From assembly GCA_039029315.1 (NCBI GenBank), contig JBCCGK010000099.1:1-43700 (forward strand): 43,700 nt of DNA. The letters run 5' to 3'. The stretch comes from JBCCCJ01 sp039029315 (GTDB lineage: Bacteria; Bacteroidota; Bacteroidia; J057). The notes under the pieces are model-generated. The model worked only from the letters and a program-made list of their open reading frames with translations. It did not search any database and was not told the DNA's origin. Numbering within the stretch: position 1 is the stretch's first letter; the number at the start of each line of letters is the position of its first letter. The position numbers and the translations under genes are program-made. Below are positions 8,985 to 17,260 of the stretch, one piece after another.

Positions 8985-9695
8985 TTAGATGACAACGTCT
9001 TCCTCTGCAATTTCTACCTGATATTCACGTGCGAGTTCGTCAAAACTTACCTGAAGCCAGCGTATCGCCTGATCATACTGCTTGTCAAGAATGAGTTGTT
9101 TGAAGGGCGCAATTTTCTCAACATAGAGATTTGTTAAGATTTCTTCCTGATTTTCTTTCTGGCTAATGAATGTTGCAATCAAGGGAGAAATAAAATAATA
9201 CATTTCGTAATGTCTGCCCCCTCCTTCTACATTCAAAAGAATCTCGTCTCTGAATTGTCTGTATAAGTCTAATTCTTTTTCATCACTCGCCAGTGAGACC
9301 GCAGTGGTGGCAAGGCATTCTCCCCCTCCACAAAATGGAGGACATGGGTTAGCATATTCCAAGTATACTTGAGAGAACCTATTCATCCTGCAATCCAAGG
9401 GGGCTAATACAGCTTTGATCCTTTTGTCTTGCCACCCAAAATACAACTGAACATTCGCACATTTTTCATCCTTCATCAATTGCAGGAGGGTATCTCGCCC
9501 AAAAAAGCTACCTCTCGTGGCTTCTTTATAAGTAATATCGGGATTCAGATGAATCATATTTGCAACAAAATTATGGAGAAGCTGAGTTGTCTCTTGTAAA
9601 GAATGAAGCTGGCCTTCCTGATCATAATAGCCAAATGGATAGAGGAGTGGCTTTGATGAGTGAGGATTGTTTGGGGAACTCGTACAAGGGACCAT
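8985..9695 (-). CDS. Uncharacterised protein with a CFI-box-like C-terminus
   Basis: 236 residues, no signal peptide. The N-terminal 100 residues are unrecognised. From residue ~110 the pattern CPPFCGGGECLATTAVSL, then LYRQFRDEILL, then a YY..SPLIATFIS segment follows the layout of the CFI-box C-terminal domain (C-[FL]-[IA]-A-T-A..., RxFRDxxLL, YYxxSPxxAxxI), although the box itself is degenerate. The role of that domain is unknown; it is often found at protein ends. The upstream small gene at 9708-9938 is on the same strand 12 bp away, so they likely form an operon. Confidence 0.65.
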   Translation of the reverse strand: MVPCTSSPNNPHSSKPLLYPFGYYDQEGQLHSLQETTQLLHNFVANMIHLNPDITYKEATRGSFFGRDTLLQLMKDEKCANVQLYFGWQDKRIKAVLAPLDCRMNRFSQVYLEYANPCPPFCGGGECLATTAVSLASDEKELDLYRQFRDEILLNVEGGGRHYEMYYFISPLIATFISQKENQEEILTNLYVEKIAPFKQLILDKQYDQAIRWLQVSFDELAREYQVEIAEEDVVI

Positions 9696-9707
9696 GAGAA
9701 CCCGAAT

Positions 9708-9938
9708 TTAATTGGGGTTGAAAGCATCTCTTAAGCCAAACATAAATCTGATTCCCGCAACTTCTCCAGGCAAATTCAGGACCTTGGAAATGAGACTGCT
9801 AGGGAAAGTGCATGACGAAACAATCTGCGGAAAGGTGGTTTGATAGGCCTCTGTAAATGTGTGAAAGAGGGATTCTGAAATAAAGGTTCCTACCTCTTCC
9901 GCTTTCTCATAATTGGGATTTTCATACATGTGATTCAT
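9708..9938 (-). CDS. Small hypothetical protein
   Basis: 76 residues from the ATG at 9938 (MNHMYENPNYEKAEEVG). A longer frame to 10049 exists but its first 37 residues (Pro/Gln/Cys-rich) overlap the inverted-repeat region and are unlikely to be coding. Mostly helical, no motif known to me. It is spaced 12 bp from the following gene and so probably works with it. Confidence 0.5.
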   Translation of the reverse strand: MNHMYENPNYEKAEEVGTFISESLFHTFTEAYQTTFPQIVSSCTFPSSLISKVLNLPGEVAGIRFMFGLRDAFNPN

Positions 9939-10485
9939 GATTTTTCGATTAAAAAATTTGGTTCTTTGACAAAAGTTGTGGAAGCAGCATTGTGGGATGG
10001 CGGGTTGTTTCTCCTGAAGGAGAAACGGGACCTGTGGGGAAGAGGTCATAAGCGAGGAAGACCGGCTCCACTAACATTGTCAAAGAACCATAAATGTGAA
10101 ATAAAATCGTACTCATTGTGTTGAATAAAAATTACCTAAACCGTTTGCGATCTTCAACTACCATTTCGTCTATGAGATTGAAATTATAGTAAGTGGTCGG
10201 GATGATTGAGTAAGCGGTCCATGATCACGAATCCTGTCCTATGGATACATGCTGGCGAAATCCGGTGAGAACGATCCGCTACATGTCCACTCTTTGGGAG
10301 AAAAAGACTGTTATGAATGTTTCGACTAGCTTACATCCTGATGGATGGACCAAGCGGAAATTACGCTATCTTTGCTTCTGACGGGGGGAGTTCTTTCCAA
10401 AGGGATGGACTCGGCAAAGATCAGGTCAGGAAGGGAGTGTTGGAGTGTTAGGCAGTCTCTTCGCTAGGGGATACAAGCTGGTGCC
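9939..10485. other. Intergenic region with nested inverted repeats
   Basis: No convincing gene. Holds the inverted repeat 9960-10089, an inner hairpin at 10007-10026, and a further ~390 bp leading to the ATP-grasp gene in which I see no feature. Confidence 0.4.
9960..10089. repeat. 13-bp perfect inverted repeat enclosing a strong hairpin
   Basis: GGTTCTTTGACAA (9960-9972) and TTGTCAAAGAACC (10077-10089) are exact reverse complements, enclosing 104 bp. Inside, GTTTCTCCT (10007-10015) pairs with AGGAGAAAC (10018-10026) around 2 nt. The layout resembles a tiny non-coding mobile repeat with terminal inverted repeats, or a structured leader RNA. Confidence 0.55.
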
Positions 10486-11298
10486 ATGATAAATGAAAGC
10501 AGTATGGTCAAATGGATCGTTCAGAAAAATCTAATCAAACCTGATGTTCTTGCGCAATTTCGTCAGGCTTTTGAGGAATTGGGGATTGATTTTGAAGAAG
10601 TCCGTGTTATTCCATTTTCAGAAGAGCTTCCTTCGTTTAAGCCATCAGCCATTAACATCTGCTATGGCTCCACCACTTTCATGCTCAATGCTTATGGCAG
10701 CAAGGAATTCGAAAAAGGGGTTTTTTATCATCCAGAACGCTTCACAGTGCAGACCTATCTTGACAAATGGGGTACACATATGCTGAATGCTGATGGTAAG
10801 ATTTTGACATTCAGACATTTTGTGGAAAAGGTCGTTGCCAGCAAAGAAAGATGGTTTTTGCGGCCCAATCAGGATGACAAATCCTTTGCGGGCACAACGA
10901 TGACAAGCCAGGAAATTCAGGAATGGTATGGCAAAATCCTGGAGATTGACAACCCAAAACTCAATTCGGGTACCTTGATTTTTTGTTCGGAAGAAAAGAA
11001 AATTCTGAAAGAATGGAGAAACTTTGTGGTGGACAAACAGGTGGTTGACGCCTCCCGATATGTGTTGAATGGTGCTCTGCATATCTCCAGGGAAGATGTT
11101 CCCTCAGAAATGATTCAATTTGTCGAAGCGCGTGCCCAGCAATTCTCTCCCCATTCCATATTCGTGATGGATGTTGCAGAAACGAAATCCGGATACAAAA
11201 TCATTGAATGTAATTGCTTCAATGGAACAGGATTTTACCGCCATCATCTCAGAAGAATCATTCAGGCGGTAACGGATTACACCTTGCGGATAGCTTAG
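10486..11298 (+). CDS. ATP-grasp domain protein (R2K clade-like)
   Basis: 270 residues, soluble. The C-terminal section VMDVAETKSGYKIIECNCFNGTGFY carries the D..., E-x-N metal/ATP-binding residues of an ATP-grasp fold (reported here in two parts: DVAETKSGY and IIECNCFNGTG). The middle has the expected RPNQDDKSFAG lysine/phosphate segment. The short N-terminal half and the FRxFVExVV and WFLRP features fit the R2K-type clade, whose members ligate amino or carboxyl groups in small-peptide or nucleotide-modification settings. Substrate unknown. Neighbours give no pathway. An in-frame ATG at 10504 (MVKWIVQ) is an alternative start. Confidence 0.75.
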   Translation: MINESSMVKWIVQKNLIKPDVLAQFRQAFEELGIDFEEVRVIPFSEELPSFKPSAINICYGSTTFMLNAYGSKEFEKGVFYHPERFTVQTYLDKWGTHMLNADGKILTFRHFVEKVVASKERWFLRPNQDDKSFAGTTMTSQEIQEWYGKILEIDNPKLNSGTLIFCSEEKKILKEWRNFVVDKQVVDASRYVLNGALHISREDVPSEMIQFVEARAQQFSPHSIFVMDVAETKSGYKIIECNCFNGTGFYRHHLRRIIQAVTDYTLRIA

Positions 11299-11376
11299 TC
11301 TCTCGGACTTGGGCTTGATGCACAAGTTCTCCTGCATTCCAGACAGATATTCCATCTCAAATTGACTTGAACCGAC

Positions 11377-11853
11377 ATGAATCTGAGCAACTTTTCCTAC
11401 ATTTTGATCATAATCCTCAGCCTCACAAGGTGTGCCCCACCCCCTTCACAGACTGATTCCCCGGATCTGCGACAGACCCAACTCCTGGAAGCCATCAACA
11501 CCTTTAACCATGCTTTCCAAACAGGAGATATGCAGACTATAGAATCCTTGATCACGACCAATTATATCCATACCAATGGCAATGCCAAATCGATCAGGAG
11601 AAGTGATTGGCTTCCATATATTCGCAAAAGAAGCCAGCAAATCAAGGAGGGAAGGCTGACAGTCACGGCCTACGAGATGCAAGAGACAGACATAGAAATG
11701 TTGCCTCAATCTGCTATTGTGACAGCAAAAATCATTGTACGCTCAACCGAGGATGGGAATCCAAAGGAACAGGCATACAGAATCACCAATATATGGGTTG
11801 AAGACCATGGAATCTGGAAAAGAGCAGGATTCCATGACGGAAAAATAAAGTAG
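11377..11853 (+). CDS. Lipoprotein with NTF2/DUF4440-like domain
   Basis: Residues 1-18 are a signal peptide ending in a lipobox (SLTRC, Cys19). Residues ~33-155 fit the small cone-shaped NTF2/SnoaL fold of DUF4440: an opening helix with NTFNHAFQTGDMQTIESLI, then YIHTNGNAKS, and closing strands with IWVEDHGIWKRAGFHD. Such domains bind or convert small molecules; catalytic residues are not obvious here. Likely outer- or inner-membrane anchored in the periplasm. Stands alone after the ATP-grasp gene (78 bp gap). Confidence 0.75.
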   Translation: MNLSNFSYILIIILSLTRCAPPPSQTDSPDLRQTQLLEAINTFNHAFQTGDMQTIESLITTNYIHTNGNAKSIRRSDWLPYIRKRSQQIKEGRLTVTAYEMQETDIEMLPQSAIVTAKIIVRSTEDGNPKEQAYRITNIWVEDHGIWKRAGFHDGKIK

Positions 11854-12000
11854 TGGAAATCAAGGCACCTATTGGGTAGATGCTGTCTGGCATACTCAAG
11901 TGATTGTAATAAGTAAGCATTCATTTGCCTGTTTCACCTCACTGCCTAATCTGTATTCTGACAGGACGCCTTCTCGGATGGCAAGTGAAATGTCTGCTTA

Positions 12001-12189
12001 TTAGTATCCATTTCCTTGATGAGCCAAATAGCCCTCCCCCTGATGAGTCAAATAATCCTGTCCCTGCTGCGCCCAATAGCCCTCACCATTATGGGGAGCA
12101 GCCGTCATAGGCAATTCAACCCCATTGAGACTGATCACAATCAGCATCATTGAGAATACACTTGTAAGAGAGATCAAGATTCGTTTCAT
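12001..12189 (-). CDS. Small secreted peptide with Gly-Tyr-Gln repeats
   Basis: 62 residues: a signal peptide (MKRILISLTSVFSMMLIVIS) followed by a tail of three near-repeats, GEGYWAQQGQDY, LTHQGEGYLA and HQGNGY. The 12-13-residue G[EQN]GY...HQG unit is repeated at DNA level. The gene is monocistronic. It could be a structural or signalling peptide. I know no matching family; the signal peptide and regular repeat are the reasons to call it real. Confidence 0.55.
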   Translation of the reverse strand: MKRILISLTSVFSMMLIVISLNGVELPMTAAPHNGEGYWAQQGQDYLTHQGEGYLAHQGNGY

Positions 12190-12273
12190 ACCATTGTTGG
12201 TTAAAGAGGAGTGTTACTATTGATCATCAAAATAGCAACGGTGATCCGGGTACACTGTCCTTTTTGCTAATAA

Positions 12274-13263
12274 TCATACATTTTTTTCTCCAAAAGGAGT
12301 CTTTATTTGTTTGAAATATCTATTTCGTCTCAGAAAATTCACAGTGCTTGCTGCATCAGTTAGCTTGTACTGATCAGAGATACAAAAGTGCGCATTCAAC
12401 CATTTTCTGACTTTTGCTATGTCTTTTCTGACGATGGCCACATCCATATCTTCCTGATAAGTGTCCGAATTGAGAAGACGTTCATCAGGATGTTGTATGA
12501 GATTGAAAAAAATGGTATTTGAGTTCATGTCACCTGTTGTGTTATACACATATACATACTCATACAGGCATCGCCACAGCCTGGGGCCAATGCGATTGAT
12601 AGCAGATATTCCTTCCATTATTTGAGTGAAAATATATTGCTCATACAGGTCCACGATTGCATTGGTTATCTCAACTTCTGGGGACTCGTTCAGATCAACC
12701 CCTCCTATCTCAACGTACAATTTCCTGTCCTCTCTGATTGTGTACAGGATGTGATAGGTATTCAGATGACTGATGAGTTGCCCCTGCGCATCGACTTGGA
12801 TAGGGACACACTTTTGAGCAACAAAATAGCGCGTCCCGTCTACGGCCTGGACTGGGAAATAAGAGGTATAGGCATGCTCATGTACCTTGATTTCATCGGT
12901 TCTATTCTTGATGACTTCCTCATAGGCACTGATGCCAGTCTTCAGAAATTCAACCAATACGGCTTCTGGAATGATATTTCTCATAAAATAATCATAAGAA
13001 ATGTCCTCTTCATGTCCCAACACCTTTTTGAGTCCCGGAGCAGTTAAGCCCGTTCTGTCAAATGGCAGGAAGGCAGCGTTTTTGATATCCAATGCTAGCA
13101 AGAAACTTTTCCCTTTGCTCAGCAAAACCTCTTGTTCTGCTAACTTGTCTGATAAGAACTGTTCAACTTCTTGCCGCTTCAAGTGGATTGGTTCTCCAAT
13201 GTTCTGAGTAAGTATTTTAAGATTTTGGAGATAGTCTTTGAGGATCTTGTCAAGCTGAGACAT
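12274..13263 (-). CDS. PAS-like sensory protein without recognisable output domain
   Basis: 329 residues. A short N-terminal coiled coil (to ~45) is followed by a PAS-like fold (SFLLALDIKNAAFLPFDRTG, YDYFMRNIIPEA, then a strand-rich YTSYFPVQAVDGTRYFVAQK and a HLNTYHILYTI end). In Bacteroidota this N-terminal type often precedes a LuxR-type HTH; here the C-terminal ~110 residues (with VAIVRKDIAKVRKWLNAHF) show only a possible helix-rich segment and no clear HTH. Probably cytoplasmic. Role unknown. Confidence 0.55.
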   Translation of the reverse strand: MSQLDKILKDYLQNLKILTQNIGEPIHLKRQEVEQFLSDKLAEQEVLLSKGKSFLLALDIKNAAFLPFDRTGLTAPGLKKVLGHEEDISYDYFMRNIIPEAVLVEFLKTGISAYEEVIKNRTDEIKVHEHAYTSYFPVQAVDGTRYFVAQKCVPIQVDAQGQLISHLNTYHILYTIREDRKLYVEIGGVDLNESPEVEITNAIVDLYEQYIFTQIMEGISAINRIGPRLWRCLYEYVYVYNTTGDMNSNTIFFNLIQHPDERLLNSDTYQEDMDVAIVRKDIAKVRKWLNAHFCISDQYKLTDAASTVNFLRRNRYFKQIKTPFGEKNV

Positions 13264-13288
13264 AATTTTTGTCTGTTTTTACATTTCT

Positions 13289-13777
13289 TCATTCTTTCAC
13301 GATCTTGCCAATGAAGGTCAGCGCTCCATGAATGTCATAGACACGAAGGAGGTATAGTCCTGATGGAAAATCGACCAAAGAGAGGGAGGTCTCCGAAAGA
13401 ATCTCCCTCCTCAGCAATTGCCCCGCAGAGCTATAGAGTTCATAGCGATGGATCTGTTGGGGATCTCCCGCCAGATGTAGTCCTGAAGTGGTCGGATTAG
13501 GGTATATACTAAGCATCGGATTCTCATATAGTGCTGTTTCGATGCTGTGGAGTCTGTTGTCGCAGAATAAATCGCAGGCCAGAAACATGCCTTGGTCCAG
13601 ACGGACACCATTCTCGATGACGGTACTCCCCACTGCACCGATGCCGTGGATGAGTCCATTGCCTTGTGCGTCGATGAGTTCCCCGCCGATGGCACCGAGG
13701 TGCTGCATGCCAAGGGATTGGGCGTGGAGGTGTAGGCTGGTAAAAAGGAGGATGGATAAAGATATGATTGATTTCAT
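13289..13777 (-). CDS. Secreted protein with T9SS type A C-terminal sorting domain
   Basis: The ATG at 13777 gives a signal peptide (MKSIISLSILLFTSLHLHA). After a short body (GAIGGELIDAQGNG...) the last ~75 residues are a Por-secretion sorting tail: IYPNPTTSGLHL, YELYSSAGQLLRRE, LSLVDFPSGLYLLRVYD, GKIVKE. This directs export across the outer membrane by the type IX system. The frame stays open to 13984 through the tandem repeats, but that extension reads repeat DNA and is rejected. At 162 residues it is short, so it may be a small surface protein. Confidence 0.8.
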   Translation of the reverse strand: MKSIISLSILLFTSLHLHAQSLGMQHLGAIGGELIDAQGNGLIHGIGAVGSTVIENGVRLDQGMFLACDLFCDNRLHSIETALYENPMLSIYPNPTTSGLHLAGDPQQIHRYELYSSAGQLLRREILSETSLSLVDFPSGLYLLRVYDIHGALTFIGKIVKE

Positions 13778-13844
13778 TGTTGATGGGATTAAATGTTTAG
13801 AAATATTGGGTGCCAGGATGCGGTTGAATTGGGTTTTCGATTTT

Positions 13845-14196
13845 TTTAGACCTAAGACGATTTTCCAGCACAGAATCCGACGCGCAAAGGTATCAGATCC
13901 CTTTCCCCGAAAGCAGACCTGATGCGTTTGTGTGAAGGGCTGAAGGGTGGCAAAACGCATAGACCTAAGCCGTTTTTCCAGCACAGAATCCGACGTGCAA
14001 ACGTCCCAGGTCTCTTTCCCCGAAAGCAGACCTGATGCGTTTGTGTGAAGGGTTGAAGGATGGCAAAACGCATAGACCTAAGCCGTTTTTCCAGCACAGA
14101 ATCCGACGCGCAAATGTTCCAGGTCTCTTTCCCCGAAAGCAGACCTGATGCGTTTGTGTGAGGGGCTGAAGGATGGCAAAACGCATTAGGTCTAAA
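13845..14196. repeat. Triple tandem of a structured ~113-bp repeat
   Basis: Units start at about 13848, 13961 and 14074 with AGACCTAAG and share ATGCGTTTGTGTGA and GGCAAAACGCAT. The array begins with TTAGACCTAA and ends with TTAGGTCTAA, its reverse complement. Within each unit ATGCGTTT pairs with AAACGCAT and GGTCT with AGACC, so each could fold into a strong stem-loop. A 1.5-unit copy lies at 18013-18193. Reading frames through these units are not real genes. It sits between the T9SS protein and the secreted paralogues. Confidence 0.85.
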
Positions 14197-14216
14197 GGAA
14201 AAATACCGTCTACTCC

Positions 14217-15530
14217 CTATCGTTCTTCCTCCATCTCAAGAGAAGGATCTTCTATTTTGTCGCGGATCACCTCATAGTCCTCAAAACCTTTGCGCACCGC
14301 CTTGGCTTCCCAATCAAAGTCATAGTTGCCCTTGCCTTGGAAGAGCTCCTTTACTTTGAAGCCTGTTTCAGTGTATTCAAATGCTGCCAATCCTTTGGAA
14401 TCTGGCGAGCGTGGGGTGAGGATGACTGTCATACTTTCATGGTTAGCCACAATCTCAAAATGCTCAGAGAAGCTGATGTGAGCTTCGCCCTTGATGAGAG
14501 TGGCGGTGCCGCGTTCGTAAGCAGCGGCTTCTGGACCTTCGATGCAGGCGTAGACGATGTCTTTGGTGGGATCGTGGGGGTGATCCATGATGAAGTTAGA
14601 AACATCTTTTTGAATAATTCCATTTCCACTTCCATCCACATACATTCTAGCCTGCCAAGATCCATTTGCATCTCTTACATCCATATATCCGTGATTATCA
14701 TTGCCGGACCAATTGCTCAAAACAACATTACTATTCGAATTTGGACCCAAGAGTTGCAGGACACCATGCTTTTCGGTGTTACTTACATACATCCGAACCC
14801 GGCTAGAATTAGATTCATTAAATAGCTTGAGGTAACCATAGTTTGAATCTGTTGTGCCGGTGGGAGCGGTAGAATAAATTTGAGCACTGATTTCCCCATT
14901 GGCACCTCGTAATATCAACTCCCCTGCACCATTGTATGAATTGTTGGTTTGAAATTGTCCTTTGGTAATTCCAGCATTATCCATAACATAAACACGACCA
15001 TAATTGTAATCACCATTTGCATCAGTTCGTCCTCCAATATTGACATTTTCTTGTCCGTTTTTCCCATGTAGGATTAAGTATTCGTTTCCGTTCGCCTGAC
15101 TCAACTGCTTTCCATTGTCGGCGGCTAATGAATAAGGAACACTCAGTAATTGTTGACTGCCAACGGGTAAAAAGGCGCCTCCATCAGATGTATCCATCTC
15201 TACTTCCATCCAGCGAGATTGATTGGCCCAGCTCAGTGAAGAAAAATCTGTGGTTTCGCCACCACCAGTTGCCTTGCTAGGATCAGCTCCAATAAGAAGA
15301 CTAAAAAGTCCTTGTGAATTGGTTTGAACTCCAAAATGTTGCTCTTGATAGAGAATCGGTCCATTGGCGGCTGTATCTCGGATGCTAATACGGATGGAGA
15401 TGCTTGAGTTTTGAATACACACACCATCTGCATCCCTTGCCACTGCCTGATAACTGAAAGCTTGCGGGACTTGGGCCAAGAGGCCGCTTGTGATAATGAG
15501 GAAAAGAAAAAGAGAGATAATATATTTCAT
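14217..15530 (-). CDS. Secreted tail-fibre-like protein, paralogue of the 15582-16361 gene
   Basis: Signal peptide MKYIISLFLFLIITSGLLAQ, then the Bacteroidota secreted-protein opening VPQAFSYQAVARDADG and two beta-rich modules (ISIRISIRDTAANGP, SLSWANQSRWMEVEMD, QQLLSVPYSLAAD). The middle has repeated GNGEY/NAGITKGQ-type segments with phage-tail-like character. The C-terminal ~110 residues (YACIEGPEAAAYERGTATL, ISFSEHFEIVANHESMTV, GNYDFDWEAKAVRKGFEDYEV) form a conserved end module seen in such proteins. No T9SS tail visible. Probably cell-surface. Its N-terminal ~110 residues and upstream leader are closely similar to the next gene, indicating recent duplication. Confidence 0.75.
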   Translation of the reverse strand: MKYIISLFLFLIITSGLLAQVPQAFSYQAVARDADGVCIQNSSISIRISIRDTAANGPILYQEQHFGVQTNSQGLFSLLIGADPSKATGGGETTDFSSLSWANQSRWMEVEMDTSDGGAFLPVGSQQLLSVPYSLAADNGKQLSQANGNEYLILHGKNGQENVNIGGRTDANGDYNYGRVYVMDNAGITKGQFQTNNSYNGAGELILRGANGEISAQIYSTAPTGTTDSNYGYLKLFNESNSSRVRMYVSNTEKHGVLQLLGPNSNSNVVLSNWSGNDNHGYMDVRDANGSWQARMYVDGSGNGIIQKDVSNFIMDHPHDPTKDIVYACIEGPEAAAYERGTATLIKGEAHISFSEHFEIVANHESMTVILTPRSPDSKGLAAFEYTETGFKVKELFQGKGNYDFDWEAKAVRKGFEDYEVIRDKIEDPSLEMEEER

Positions 15531-15581
15531 GATGATTTGATTTTGTTAACATGATGAATAAGAGCTTAGCTTAATAGGTGC

Positions 15582-16361
15582 TCATCGCCATACAATTACC
15601 CGAACTTCTGCATTATCGCTTCCTTGCGCATTGATATCATTTCCCCAACCATCAATAACATTGATGATTCTTCCGTTCGTTGCACCGTCGCTATTGTTGT
15701 TAATTGTGGGTGCCCAAAGCCTAACCATCTGTTGATTATAGGCAAATACCAACCCACCATATTGATGATGCGTAACATCGTCATCCCCTTGAGCACTACC
15801 CACTCCCTCAAAAATAAACCCATCATTATTCCCGCTTACAGCCCGGGTAAGCACTTTCACATTGCTTGGATAGTCCCCCAAAGCGTGTGTAATCTCCTTA
15901 TAACTATTGACTCCATCCTGTGAAGACATCGAAAACCATCCACTATCAAAAAAAGGCTTGTTCAGCGCATGTAAAGCATAAGGCACACTCATCAATTGCT
16001 GCGTCCCAAGCAAGACAAAATTGGGTCCATTCTGCGGATCCATCTCGACCTCTATCCATTTGCGACCATTGGACCAGTCGAGCGTCGTAAAATCCGGTGT
16101 CCCCTGCGGTACGCCTGCCCCAATTGTCAATGAAAATAAACCTTGAGCATTCGTCGCAATATTGTCATGTCGTTCCAGATACAAAACAGGTCCATTGGCT
16201 GCATTATCCCGAATGCCGATTCGCAGGGAAATTGTGCTATTCTGAATACAGATGCCTTCAGCGTCTCGGGCCACTGCCTGATAGCTGAAAGCTTGGGGGA
16301 CCTGGGCCAAGAGGCAGCCTGTGATACCGAGTAGAAAACAAAGAGAGAAAATATATTTCAT
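15582..16361 (-). CDS. Secreted protein, short paralogue of the preceding gene
   Basis: The ATG at 16361 gives signal peptide MKYIFSLCFLLGITGCLLAQ and then VPQAFSYQAVARDAEG, as in the neighbour; a longer frame to 16457 is not needed. The first ~120 residues match the paralogue; after PYALHALNKPFFDSGWFSM the sequence diverges into a different C-terminal half (IFEGVGSAQGDDDVTHH, AEVRVIVWR). It lacks the long repeats and the CIEGPEAA end module. Likely another exported surface protein with an exchanged C-terminus. Confidence 0.7.
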   Translation of the reverse strand: MKYIFSLCFLLGITGCLLAQVPQAFSYQAVARDAEGICIQNSTISLRIGIRDNAANGPVLYLERHDNIATNAQGLFSLTIGAGVPQGTPDFTTLDWSNGRKWIEVEMDPQNGPNFVLLGTQQLMSVPYALHALNKPFFDSGWFSMSSQDGVNSYKEITHALGDYPSNVKVLTRAVSGNNDGFIFEGVGSAQGDDDVTHHQYGGLVFAYNQQMVRLWAPTINNNSDGATNGRIINVIDGWGNDINAQGSDNAEVRVIVWR

Positions 16362-16582
16362 AATGGTTTGATTTTGTTGAAATGATGAAAAAGAGCTTTG
16401 CGAAAGTTTTAAACTTTCGTAAAGCTTAAAGCCTGCTTGATTGAATATTTGTGTCATAAGATGTGAATATTGTGAGTGAAAAATTATGTGCTTACATCAT
16501 CATGTTCCCGAAATGGTGAAAACGTTTCACTCATTATGATTTTTTTTATGTCAACTGGATAAATTGGGGAGAGTTCATAGGT

Positions 16583-16614
16583 ATTGTTAAGCTAGTTGCT
16601 CTTCAGTAGATTTG
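16583..16614 (+). promoter_or_regulatory. Candidate Bacteroidota-type promoter of the ECF sigma operon
   Basis: TAGATTTG (16607-16614) matches the -7 box TAnnTTTG exactly, and ATTG (16583-16586), three of four for the -33 box TTTG, lies 20 bp upstream. Transcription would start just before the sigma-factor gene. This is pattern matching only. Confidence 0.45.
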
Positions 16615-16639
16615 TGTATCTATACCGCCCGACCAAACT

Positions 16640-17260
16640 TTGTTAACAATCCAAGCATATTTTTTTTTGTTGTCGAAAAAAATACATGGAGATCAGCACT
16701 TTATAGAGGGAATCAGAAACAGTGATTTCGGGATTCTTGATGCTGTATATCGGGAGTTCTATCCAATGATCAGAAAGTTGGTGACACAAAACTCTGGGAC
16801 TGAGCCGGATGCGGAGGACCTCATGCAAAGAGCACTCCTAGCCATTTATGAACGACTCTACAAAGAGCCTGACTTTCAACTGAAGAGTAAATTCTCGACA
16901 TTTCTGTATGGGGTGGCCAGAAATCTCTGGCTGAAAGAAATTAGAAAGAAAAAATCGGAATTCCTGTTAACAGAAGAGCAAAACATGGTATCTATGGCAA
17001 ATTCCTCACTCGAATGGGAGCTATCTGAAGATGATTTTGCTGCCCAAAGGCATATTCTATTTTGGGAAAGCTTTGAGAAACTGGGAAAAGATTGTAAAGC
17101 CCTACTTCGCAAGTTCTTTGAAGACATCGAGCCGCACACCATTGCCAGCTCACTTGGGATCACCTATGGCAGCTATCGGGTCAAAAAGACCAGATGTGTG
17201 CAAAAATTGAGTTCGATCATAGAAGCAACACCTGGCTATCGAAAATTAAGCAGGAATTAA
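16640..17260 (+). CDS. ECF-type RNA polymerase sigma factor
   Basis: About 200 residues with sigma region 2 (NSDFGILDAVYREFYPMI, EDLMQRALLAIYERL, FSTFLYGVARNLWL) and region 4 (CKALLRKFFED, HTIASSLGITYGSYRVKKTRC). It should redirect RNA polymerase to target promoters, probably including its own operon. There is no in-frame ATG before residue 43, so translation starts at a TTG, either at 16640 or near 16670 just before SKKIHGDQH; this is unresolved. Its stop overlaps the next start by one base (TAATG), so expression of the membrane partner is coupled, the usual sigma/anti-sigma arrangement. Confidence 0.85.
   Translation: MLTIQAYFFLLSKKIHGDQHFIEGIRNSDFGILDAVYREFYPMIRKLVTQNSGTEPDAEDLMQRALLAIYERLYKEPDFQLKSKFSTFLYGVARNLWLKEIRKKKSEFLLTEEQNMVSMANSSLEWELSEDDFAAQRHILFWESFEKLGKDCKALLRKFFEDIEPHTIASSLGITYGSYRVKKTRCVQKLSSIIEATPGYRKLSRN

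Noticed and set aside
13852..14186. Minus-strand frames in the tandem repeat (Cys/Arg-rich, repeating LCWKNGLGLC)
   Set aside because: They read the structured repeat itself, repeat with its period, and have no domain features.
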